A DNA stretch of 11,548 nucleotides from CAYQAJ01 sp964415245. GTDB lineage: Bacteria > Planctomycetota > Planctomycetia > Pirellulales > Pirellulaceae. The notes under the pieces were generated by a model. That model saw nothing but the letters and a program-made list of their open reading frames with translations, was not told the origin of the DNA and made no database searches. The stretch spans positions 1 through 11,548 of the forward strand of contig CAYQAJ010000167.1 of assembly GCA_964415245.1 (NCBI GenBank), in the 5' to 3' direction. The translations under genes were made by a program, and so were the position numbers. This document shows, piece after piece, positions 1-5,404 of the stretch; the first letter of the stretch is position 1, and every line of letters begins with the position of its first letter.

Positions 1-219
1 GCCCGACTGCAGGCCGACCAAGCCGAGGCCGACACGCGCAAGCGCCGCGCCGAAGCCGAACAGCGCCGTGCCGAGGCGGTGGCCGCCGAGCAGGAAATGA
101 AGGCCAAGGTGGCTGAGAACCGGGCGCGGCTCGTTCTGGCCGAGGCCGAGGTGCCCATGGCTATGGCCGACGCCTTCCGCAAGGGAAACCTGTACGCCAA
201 CTCGTCGCAGGCGTCATAA
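1..219 (+). CDS. floA: Flotillin-like protein FloA (UPF0365), C-terminal fragment
   Basis: Only the last 72 codons are in the window; the gene begins upstream and stops at TAA 217-219. The visible part is a highly charged Ala/Glu/Arg helix containing AEAVAAEQEMKAKVAENRAR followed by LAEAEVPMAMADAFRKGNL. This matches my recollection of the C-terminal coiled-coil end of bacterial FloA, an SPFH-family membrane scaffold of functional membrane microdomains. The N-terminal membrane anchor and SPFH domain are not visible. One oddity is that the protein ends in YANSSQAS, where I would expect FloA to continue with a short conserved tail containing an MDY-type motif, so the C-terminus looks shortened. 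The SUMF-fold gene begins 29 to 95 bp downstream on the same strand, so the two could be cotranscribed. The family call is fairly firm; the exact orthology is less so because only the tail is visible. Confidence 0.8.
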   Translation, partial: ARLQADQAEADTRKRRAEAEQRRAEAVAAEQEMKAKVAENRARLVLAEAEVPMAMADAFRKGNLYANSSQAS

Positions 220-248
220 GCGGCGGGCCACGGGATTGGCTTACCAGT

Positions 249-1142
249 TTGACACTCACCAGCGCGACGCGACGTGATGGTTCAACCCTGGTCTTCCGGC
301 CAGGGCTGCTTTCTATGGTCGGCTTGCTACTGATTCTCGCTGTTGCCGCTCAAGTGCAGTCCGCGGAATCGGATGAAAAGCCCGACGACGCGCAACTTGC
401 GCGGCTGAAGACCTTTCGCGAGGAGTTCGTCGCGCTAGCGCCCGGCAAGGGGGACCATCCTCGCTCGTTCCAGATGGGTCGCGGCGAGGGGGGCGAAGAT
501 TGCGAGCGCCCCACGCACGAGGTGACGCTCGATTACTCCTTTGCCGTCGCCCGCTACGAAGTGCCCCAGAACCTGTGGCAGGCGGTGATGGGCACGAATC
601 CCAGCCGCTGGAAAGGGGAGCGCAACTCGGTCGAGATGCTCTCGTTCGACGACGCCCAGCGATTCTGCGAGAAGGCCACTACGCTCATGCGGGCCGCCGG
701 GCTCATCGACGACGAAGAGGTCATCCGTCTCCCCACGGAGGCCGAGTGGGAGTATGCGACCCGTGCCGGCACTACCTCGATCTATTCCTTCGGCGACGAC
801 GTCGATCTGTTGGACCGATACGGATGGTACACCGGCAACGCGGCGGGAAACGACCCGCCCGTGGGCGCCAAGGAGCCCAACGCCTGGCGCCTGTACGACG
901 TGCACGGCTACCTGTGGGAATGGTGCGCCGACACCTGGCACGACGACTACCGCGGCGCGCCGGCCGACGGCTCCGCCTGGATGGAGGGTGGCGACACGGG
1001 AAAGCGCGTGTTGCGGGGTGGAAGCTGGAAGGACCCGGCCGAGCAGCTTACCAGCAGTTACCGTCGCGGCGCCAAGAAGGACACTCGCGACGACGCCGTG
1101 GGTCTGCGCTGCGTGCTGGCCGGAGCGAAACGCGAACGGTAG
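249..1142 (+). CDS. Exported SUMF1/FGE-fold protein without FGE catalytic cysteines
   Basis: A 297-residue protein with a SUMF1/EgtB/PvdO-type fold. Recognisable landmarks are FQMGRGEGGEDCERPTHEV (74-92), LWQAVMGTNPSRW (109-121), RLPTEAEWEYATRAG (160-174), NAWRLYDVHGYLWEWCADTW (211-230) and RVLRGGSW (253-260), ending in GLRCVLA. True formylglycine-generating enzymes carry two cysteines just after the GGS motif. Here that stretch reads KDPAEQLTSSYRRG with no cysteine, so oxidation of sulfatase cysteines is unlikely, and a binding or non-FGE role is more probable. A hydrophobic segment around residues 20-38, ending QVQSA, looks like a signal peptide. The start is uncertain. TTG at 249 supplies the arginines expected before a signal sequence. 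ATG at 315 (AGGG 9 nt upstream) would give a 275-residue protein with an uncharged N-terminus. The gene follows floA closely. A sulfatase gene lies in this window but about 10 kb away. Confidence 0.85.
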   Translation: MTLTSATRRDGSTLVFRPGLLSMVGLLLILAVAAQVQSAESDEKPDDAQLARLKTFREEFVALAPGKGDHPRSFQMGRGEGGEDCERPTHEVTLDYSFAVARYEVPQNLWQAVMGTNPSRWKGERNSVEMLSFDDAQRFCEKATTLMRAAGLIDDEEVIRLPTEAEWEYATRAGTTSIYSFGDDVDLLDRYGWYTGNAAGNDPPVGAKEPNAWRLYDVHGYLWEWCADTWHDDYRGAPADGSAWMEGGDTGKRVLRGGSWKDPAEQLTSSYRRGAKKDTRDDAVGLRCVLAGAKRER

Positions 1143-1153
1143 CCGCCCACATC

Positions 1154-1176
1154 GTAAGTGCGAAGCGTAAGCGAGG
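1154..1176 (+). repeat. Dispersed repeat, copy A
   Basis: This is a divergent copy of the 23-bp element also found inverted at 1278-1300 and 4038-4060. It shares the GCGAAGCGT core followed by AAGCGAGG. It begins 11 bp after the stop codon of the SUMF-fold gene. The three copies sit at gene ends or in spacers, as expected of a REP-like or small non-autonomous element, but no function can be read from them. Confidence 0.6.
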
Positions 1177-1277
1177 ACGCAGCGCCGCGCGGTTTTGCTT
1201 CGATCGGTGCGCGAGAATAGTGGATTGGCTTTCTCGTGGTGTCGCCGCTTTCCGCTTTCGGCTTTCCGCCTTGGTCG

Positions 1278-1300
1278 CCCTCGCTCACGCTTCGGGTTAC
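1278..1300 (-). repeat. Dispersed repeat, copy B
   Basis: This copy is inverted relative to copy A and in the same orientation as copy C at 4038-4060. It matches copy C at 21 of 23 positions by eye: CCCTCGCTCACGCTTCG here against CCCTCGCTGACGCTTCG there, then GGTTAC against CGTTAC. The similarity continues on the GC-skewed side, where both copies have a GCCGCTTTC block (1245-1253 here, 4011-4019 at copy C). The repeated unit is therefore probably about 50-55 bp long. Confidence 0.7.
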
Positions 1301-1347
1301 GGTACGCCCATGCTCGCCTGGGACGTATTTCCTCGGGCAGATTGTGA

Positions 1348-1376
1348 TTGGTGCCGCGCCGCTTCCGATGTAGAAT
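1348..1376 (+). promoter_or_regulatory. Weak sigma-70-like promoter candidate for the deiminase gene
   Basis: TAGAAT at 1371-1376 matches the -10 consensus at four of six positions or better. The upstream TTGGTG (1348-1353) with a 17-bp spacer is a weak -35. It lies in a locally AT-richer patch about 190 bp before the deiminase start. The terminator-like hairpin at 1426-1457 would lie in the resulting leader. Confidence 0.3.
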
Positions 1377-1425
1377 TGATTGCCTAGCCAAACAACCTGA
1401 TCGGGCCCACCACGTTGGCCGAAAG

Positions 1426-1457
1426 CCCCCGCGCCGGACGCAATACCCGCGCGGGGG
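1426..1457 (+). terminator. Terminator-like GC hairpin with flanking A and T runs
   Basis: CCCCCGCGC (1426-1434) pairs perfectly with GCGCGGGGG (1449-1457) across a 14-nt loop. It is preceded by AAAG and followed by TTT. The 9-bp all-GC stem and short T run fit a weak intrinsic terminator, possibly bidirectional. It could end transcription from the floA/SUMF side. If the promoter candidate at 1348-1376 is real, it could instead attenuate the deiminase gene. The T tract is only three bases, so efficiency is doubtful. Confidence 0.5.
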
Positions 1458-1551
1458 TTTGCCGTATCGGCCGCGTGTCACAGGCGCCCGGTTTCGAGGG
1501 AAGAGGCATAAACTTCGCCACCCGCCGTAAGTACGACAGGTGAACGACTCC

Positions 1552-1556
1552 AGGAG
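1552..1556 (+). promoter_or_regulatory. Ribosome binding site deciding the deiminase start
   Basis: AGGAG lies 7 nt before a TTG codon at 1564. The upstream GTG at 1540 has only an abutting AGG. The site therefore favours TTG 1564, which also places the signal sequence at the extreme N-terminus. Confidence 0.6.
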
Positions 1557-1563
1557 CAGCCGC

Positions 1564-2910
1564 TTGAAAACCCATCATTTTGCGTCGAAGGTTGCAGCGA
1601 TCGTTGTGCTGTGCGCCGCGGTGCCGACGGTTGTTCAGGCCGCCGGCAATGCCCCCTTCGCAACACCCACGCCGCACGTGATTCCCCCGCTGCCCGGCGA
1701 ACCCAACTTCTGGTTGCCACCCACTCCACCGGAAGCGGCGGCGACTCACAACGCGACGAACGGCCGGGCGAACGCGCCGACCATTCTCCTGCCCTATCAG
1801 AGCGCGCCCGATGCCATCAAAGCATCGATCGCCGGGGCGCGTCTTCCGGCCGAATTCGAGCCGCACCAAACGTTGCTACTGGCGTCGGCCGACCTGGCCA
1901 CCACGCTGCCCGACGTGTTCCTCGACATCGTATCGTCCGCCCGGAGCCGCATCGATATTGCCGTGTTGGTGCGCGGCGACCACGAAAAGGTATTGATCGA
2001 GGAGTTGGTGCTGCGGCGCGGCTTGCCGCGAACCGCCGTCCGGATGCTCGACGTTCCACACGACACCATGTGGATTCGCGATTATGGGCCGATCTTCGTC
2101 TCGACCGAGAAGGGGGGGCGGCTCATCGTCGACGGCGATTACCTGCAATACGGCCGGCCGCAGGACGACAGCGTTCCCTTGGCTCTCGCCACGGCGTTTC
2201 ACGCGGCCGTGGTCCACGCGCCGGCCGAAATCGAAGGGGGCAATCTGCTCAGCAACGGACGCGGCCTGTTACTTACCACGACCGCCAGCGTCGGCTCGAA
2301 TGAAGAGCATGGCCTGGGCGAGGCGGAGCTGCGCGACATGTACCGCGGGTACCTGGGTGCGACGCAAGTCGTGTTCCTGGAGCCGCTGACCCGCGAGACA
2401 ACGGGGCACGTGGATATGTTCGCCGCCTTTACCGCCGCCGACACGGTGGTCGTGGGGCAGTACGGTAAGTCAGACGACCCTGAGAATGCCGCGATTCTCG
2501 ATCGCAACGCCAAGCGGTTGGTCGGGCTGCCCACTTCGGCCGGTCCGCTCAAGGTGGTGCGGATCCCCATGCCATCGAACAAGGGCGACGTGTTCCGCAC
2601 GTACACCAACGGCATCTTTGCCAACGGCGTTTATCTGGTGCCGGTGTATCCGGGTCTCGATGCCCGGCTCGAGCGCCGCGCTCTCGACGTGTGGCGCGGC
2701 CAATTGCCCGACTGGAAAATCGTGGGGGTCGACGCCAGCACGGTGATTGAATCGGGCGGCGCGCTGCACTGCCTCTCGATGACGGTGCCGGCGGCAACCG
2801 GCGTGACGCTGCCGCATCCGCAAGTGCGTCTCGAACCGGCGCCTGTCCCGAGTGAGCCGGCGCGATCGTTCGCTCCGCGCCGCTTCGGCCGCCGCCTGCG
2901 GACGCTGTAG
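1564..2910 (+). CDS. Exported agmatine deiminase / peptidylarginine deiminase-family protein (PPAD type)
   Basis: This is a 448-residue protein of the guanidino-group-modifying (pentein) superfamily, which hydrolyses agmatine or arginine side chains to a carbamoyl or citrulline product plus ammonia. Visible motifs, numbered from TTG 1564, are DTMWIRDYGP (167-176), EGGN (224-227), TGHVD with catalytic His and Asp (280-284), and SGGALHCLSM with the probable nucleophile Cys403. All core catalytic elements appear intact. The N-terminus (KTHHFASKVAAIVVLCAAVPTVVQAAG) is a classical signal peptide, followed by a Pro-rich linker, so the enzyme is probably exported. That differs from typical cytoplasmic AguA and resembles the secreted P. 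gingivalis PPAD in location. I chose TTG 1564 because of the AGGAG 7 nt upstream; GTG 1540 would add 8 residues. The protein ends in a basic Pro/Arg-rich tail. It stands alone and converges on yraN. Whether the substrate is free agmatine or peptidyl-arginine cannot be decided here. Confidence 0.9.
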   Translation: MKTHHFASKVAAIVVLCAAVPTVVQAAGNAPFATPTPHVIPPLPGEPNFWLPPTPPEAAATHNATNGRANAPTILLPYQSAPDAIKASIAGARLPAEFEPHQTLLLASADLATTLPDVFLDIVSSARSRIDIAVLVRGDHEKVLIEELVLRRGLPRTAVRMLDVPHDTMWIRDYGPIFVSTEKGGRLIVDGDYLQYGRPQDDSVPLALATAFHAAVVHAPAEIEGGNLLSNGRGLLLTTTASVGSNEEHGLGEAELRDMYRGYLGATQVVFLEPLTRETTGHVDMFAAFTAADTVVVGQYGKSDDPENAAILDRNAKRLVGLPTSAGPLKVVRIPMPSNKGDVFRTYTNGIFANGVYLVPVYPGLDARLERRALDVWRGQLPDWKIVGVDASTVIESGGALHCLSMTVPAATGVTLPHPQVRLEPAPVPSEPARSFAPRRFGRRLRTL

Positions 2911-2941
2911 AGCCGCCGCCAGCGGTGGAGTCTGAATAGCG

Positions 2942-2957
2942 CCGGCCGGAAGGCCGG
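2942..2957. terminator. Hairpin between convergent genes
   Basis: CCGGCC (2942-2947) pairs with GGCCGG (2952-2957) around a GGAA loop, a GNRA-type tetraloop. It lies in the 97-bp space between the convergent deiminase and yraN stops, where a shared terminator would be expected. No T run follows on either strand, so it may equally be part of the neighbouring repeat. Confidence 0.35.
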
Positions 2958-2983
2958 GGTTCGCATCCCGGGGTTCGCATCCG
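2956..2983. repeat. Two tandem copies of a 14-bp unit
   Basis: The unit GGGGTTCGCATCC plus one base occurs twice in a row (2956-2969 and 2970-2983), differing only in the last base. It follows directly on the GGAA hairpin between the convergent gene ends and looks like a local duplication. Confidence 0.75.
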
Positions 2984-3007
2984 CGGCTGTGCGCTCCACG
3001 ATCGACG

Positions 3008-3439
3008 CTAACTGTACATTTGAAACTGCCCGGTGGCCTCGAACGCGTTTGGGATGTGCTCGATCGTCGGGCGGCGTTTTCCCTCGGGCCAGGTGATGGC
3101 GACCACGTCGAACCGCGCCGCATGGGAGAGTAGTCGGTGGCGCTTGAGATAGCCGAGCGCGGCGCGTGTCATGCGGGCCTGCTTGTTGGCGTCAATCGCA
3201 TCGGCGGGAGCGCCGGCGTCGTGCGAGGTGCGGGTCTTCACCTCGACGAACACGACCGTGCGTTTGTCGACGGCTACCAGATCGAGCTCACCCAAACGGT
3301 CGCGGAGCGATCGGGCTACGATTTTGTAGCCCCTGCGCTTGAGAAACCGGGCCGCGGCCGCCTCACCGCGCTCGCCGAGTTTTCGCGGCGCGAACCACGG
3401 GCGCATGCGAGAACGGATCGATTCGATCCAAGGCGCCAT
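3008..3439 (-). CDS. yraN: YraN family (UPF0102) endonuclease-like protein
   Basis: A 143-residue protein if it starts at ATG 3439. It has the family pattern LGERGEAAAARFLKRRGY (21-38), then GELDLVAVD (50-58) and VVFVEVKTR (62-70). Asp53, Glu66 and Lys68 form the PD-(D/E)XK-like nuclease signature, so the active-site pattern is intact. The cellular role of YraN proteins is poorly defined; a link to DNA or RNA metabolism is usually assumed. The frame could extend upstream to 3490, but the extra residues translate a TGACCAA repeat element (HWSIGHWSFP), so the longer start is probably spurious. ATG 3406 is another possible start. No clear Shine-Dalgarno site precedes any of them. It is the last gene of the ffh-rpsP-trmD-rplS cluster, 125 bp after rplS. 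Positioning of yraN next to rplS is a common bacterial arrangement. Confidence 0.9.
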   Translation of the reverse strand: MAPWIESIRSRMRPWFAPRKLGERGEAAAARFLKRRGYKIVARSLRDRLGELDLVAVDKRTVVFVEVKTRTSHDAGAPADAIDANKQARMTRAALGYLKRHRLLSHAARFDVVAITWPEGKRRPTIEHIPNAFEATGQFQMYS

Positions 3440-3443
3440 GGGA

Positions 3444-3541
3444 AATGACCAATGACCAATGCTCCAATGACCAACGTCGGCCGGCCTCACCGTTAAAGAC
3501 GATTCACGGTCAAAGATTGGTCATTGGGATTTGGGATTTGG
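3444..3541. repeat. TGACCAA-type composite repeat in the rplS-yraN spacer
   Basis: The left part (3444-3474) is built from TGACCAA heptads, with one variant TGCTCCAA. The right part contains TTGGTCATTGG (3517-3527), the exact reverse complement of 3464-3474, followed by two tandem GGGATTTG units. The element is thus an 11-bp inverted repeat with a 42-bp interior, able to form a stem-loop in the mRNA between rplS and yraN. It lies on the 5' edge of yraN. Confidence 0.65.
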
Positions 3542-3564
3542 TGCTTGCCCGCGACAGCGGGCCG

Positions 3565-3915
3565 CTACGTGCGTCGTTCTTTCAGCCGCACCGCCTTGCC
3601 GACGCGGTCGCGCAAGAAATACAGCTTGGCGCGGCGCACAACGCCGGAGCGCTTGACCTCGATCTTGGAAATGCGGGGCGAGTGCAGGGGAAACTTGCGC
3701 TCGACCCCTTCGCCGGCGACAATCCGCCGCACGATGAACATCTCGCGCAGGCCACTGCCACTCTTGGCGATGACGGTGCCGCTGAACACCTGCGTGCGCT
3801 CCTTGTCGCCTTCCAGAATCTGCGTGTGCACGTCGACCATGTCGCCCACGCTGAATTGGGGCGGTTCCGGTTTGAGGCCGCTTTGCTCGACCTTTTCGAT
3901 GAGTGGATGTTGCAT
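3565..3915 (-). CDS. rplS: 50S ribosomal protein L19
   Basis: A 116-residue protein of normal L19 length. It shows the family sequence PPQFSVGDMVDVHTQI, the GDKERTQVFSGTVIAKSG block, REMFIVRRIVAGEGVERKFP and the C-terminal HSPRISKIEVKRSG...RRAKLYFLRDRVGKA. L19 lies at the 30S-50S interface of the ribosome. I chose ATG 3915 because MQHPLIEKVE is the usual L19 N-terminus and AAGGGA lies about 9-10 nt upstream; the frame stays open to 3954, but those 13 residues do not look like L19. It lies 141 bp downstream of trmD, a long spacer for this operon, filled by a dispersed repeat. Function and identity are secure. Confidence 0.97.
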   Translation of the reverse strand: MQHPLIEKVEQSGLKPEPPQFSVGDMVDVHTQILEGDKERTQVFSGTVIAKSGSGLREMFIVRRIVAGEGVERKFPLHSPRISKIEVKRSGVVRRAKLYFLRDRVGKAVRLKERRT

Positions 3916-4037
3916 GGGGGGCGATCCCTTTCGTTCTCTCTGATTGCAGGGCACCCCGGCGGGAAAACGCGAGATGAATCGCCGACGCCAGGTGCTAGTA
4001 CTTTCCGGTTGCCGCTTTCGGGAATCTGCCTTTCGAT

Positions 4038-4060
4038 CCCTCGCTGACGCTTCGCGTTAC
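4038..4060 (-). repeat. Dispersed repeat, copy C, overlapping the trmD stop codon
   Basis: Closest relative of copy B at 1278-1300. Read on the minus strand, the element begins with GTAACGCGAAGCGT, and its TAA is the trmD stop codon (4057-4059). The similarity to copy B extends through the trmD-rplS spacer to a GCCGCTTTC block at 4011-4019. Placement at a stop codon suggests insertion at, or capture of, the gene end. Confidence 0.7.
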
Positions 4061-4624
4061 TTTTCAACCACGTCGGCGCGACGGCGGCGCGTTGTTAGCA
4101 GGCTTTGTTCCTTTCGCCAGCGGTCGATCGCCGCGTGGTCGCCGCTCAGCAGCACTTCGGGGACCACGTGTCCACGGTACTCCCGGGGTCGCGTGTATTG
4201 GGCGTGTTCGAGCAAACAATCGCTGCCGGAGAACGAGTCTTCCCATGCACTGCGCTCATCGCCCAGTGCACCGGGCACCAGGCGCATTACCGCGTCGATC
4301 ACAGTCATGGCGGCGACCTCCCCTCCGTTGAGGACAAAGTCGCCCACCGAAATCTCATCCGGTTCGAGGATGTCGCTCACCCTCTGGTCGAAACCTTCGT
4401 ATCGGCCGCACGCCAAGAGCAGCCGCCGCTCGCTGCTCAACTCCTCGACAATGGTCTGCGTGAGCCGGCGTCCCTGCGGTGTGAGCAGGATGAGCCGCCC
4501 CACCTCGTCGGCCTGCCGCCGCACGTCCTCCACGCACTCCACAACCGGTTCGACCTTCATCACCATGCCGGGCCCACCGCCAAAAGGTCGATCGTCCACC
4601 GTGCCCCGCTCGTCGTGCGACCAC
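4057..4624 (-). CDS. trmD: tRNA (guanine37-N1)-methyltransferase TrmD, N-terminus lost in the gap
   Basis: TrmD methylates N1 of G37 in tRNAs, using S-adenosylmethionine, to prevent frameshifting. The visible 188 codons run from HDERGTVDDRPFGGGPGMVM through the SPOUT trefoil-knot motifs LLACGRYEGFDQRV and SVGDFVLNGGEVAAMTVIDA to SFSGSDCLLEHAQYTRP, REYRGHVVPEVLLSGDH and the C-terminal helix, ending at TAA 4057-4059. The core SAM and tRNA-binding elements are present. The first 40 or so residues are missing because the reading frame enters the N run at 4624. The GTG at 4599 is the internal Val of TVDDRP and not a start. It lies in the ffh operon, upstream of rplS. The stop codon is shared with a dispersed repeat. 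Confidence 0.96.
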
Positions 4625-4724
4625 NNNNNNNNNNNNNNNNNNNNNNNNNNNNNNNNNNNNNNNNNNNNNNNNNNNNNNNNNNNNNNNNNNNNNNNNNNNN
4701 NNNNNNNNNNNNNNNNNNNNNNNN
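4625..4724. other. Assembly gap of 100 N
   Basis: Exactly 100 undetermined bases separate the visible parts of rpsP and trmD. The length is a conventional placeholder. The missing TrmD N-terminus alone should need about 130 nt, plus the rpsP stop and translation signals, so the true gap is longer. A rimM gene, usual between rpsP and trmD, could be hidden here. Confidence 0.95.
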
Positions 4725-5138
4725 TTCTTTCTTTTCCTTGCGCGCACTTTCCTTCTTGGCAGGGGCGCTGCTCTGGGCCTGAGCCTGCGCCTGGGCGGCG
4801 GCCTGGGCAGCGCTGATCGCGCTGGTGGAAGCTTGCTTCTTCGCGGTGCTCAATCGTTCGAGCGCCGCCCGCTGCTCGGCCAACCGCACGCCGTTCGTGC
4901 CGTATTTCTTAATCAGCACACCGGCCTTGGCCGTGGGCAGTGCGCCCACGCCCAGCCAATAATCGATCCGCTCGCCGTTGAGGATGGCCCGCGCGTCGGT
5001 ATCGCGTACCAGCGGGTCGTAATAGCCCAGCTCCTCAATGACCTTGCCATCGCGGGGAGCGCGGGCATCCATGGCGCAGATGCGGAAGAAGGGCCGGTGC
5101 GTGCGGCCCAATCTCTTCAGGCGAATGCGAACTGCCAC
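4725..5138 (-). CDS. rpsP: 30S ribosomal protein S16 with extended tail, 3' end lost in the gap
   Basis: The first 138 residues are visible. Residues 1-85 are typical S16: MAVRIRLKRLGRTHRPFFRI, ELGYYDPL, and the IDYWLGVGALPT and VLIKKYG blocks. S16 is a small-subunit assembly protein that binds 16S rRNA. A standard S16 is about 80-90 residues; here it continues past residue 95 into an Ala/Gln-rich stretch with AQAQAQ repeats and then a Lys-rich KKESARKEKKE, still open at the N run. The GTG start at 5138 is supported by an AAGGAGA ribosome binding site 6 nt upstream. It follows ffh by 266 bp and precedes trmD beyond the gap. The identity is secure; the length of the tail is unknown because the stop lies in the gap. 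Confidence 0.96.
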
Positions 5139-5144
5139 AATCGT

Positions 5145-5151
5145 TCTCCTT
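5145..5151 (-). promoter_or_regulatory. Strong ribosome binding site of rpsP
   Basis: On the minus strand AAGGAGA stands 6 nt before the GTG start of rpsP. It is one of the best Shine-Dalgarno matches in the window, as expected for a highly expressed ribosomal gene, and it fixes GTG 5138 as the start. Confidence 0.75.
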
Positions 5152-5404
5152 GCGTCGCGCGACTTGCGTGCTCACGTGCCCAAGGCGGCGCGACAACTTG
5201 CTGCTTCCGTAATCTCTTCGGCGCTTGGGATTCCCGGGCGATCGAATTGGGTCGTCGGAACCGGCCCGTGATTCGTGGTCGGCGGATGTAAGCCCGTCAT
5301 CGTACCACCTCGTGGCAGATTTGACGATGCGGGGATGGCGAGAACTTCCGGCCGGTGCGGCTTGGGTTTCTGCCTGTCGACGCCTTGCGCACCCTAGGGC
5401 TCGC

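Larger units (their letters stand above)
1143..1563. other. Intergenic region with repeats, a weak promoter candidate and a hairpin
   Basis: This roughly 420-bp stretch has no convincing gene. Open frames on both strands here have unconserved, Arg-rich translations and run across the neighbouring genes. It contains two inverted copies of a dispersed 23-bp repeat (1154-1176 and 1278-1300), a -10-like TAGAAT at 1371-1376 with a poor -35 (TTGGTG, 1348-1353; 17-bp spacer), and a strong GC hairpin at 1426-1457. Transcription of the deiminase gene could begin at the 1371 site, which would place the hairpin in its leader. Confidence 0.55.

Noticed and set aside
249..1142. Active sulfatase-maturing FGE paired with the sulfatase in the window
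   Set aside because: The catalytic cysteines are absent and the genes are about 10 kb apart.
435..1481. 348-codon open frame on the - strand opposite the SUMF-fold gene
   Set aside because: It is antisense to a recognisable gene, Arg-rich and without domain features; such frames are expected in GC-rich DNA.
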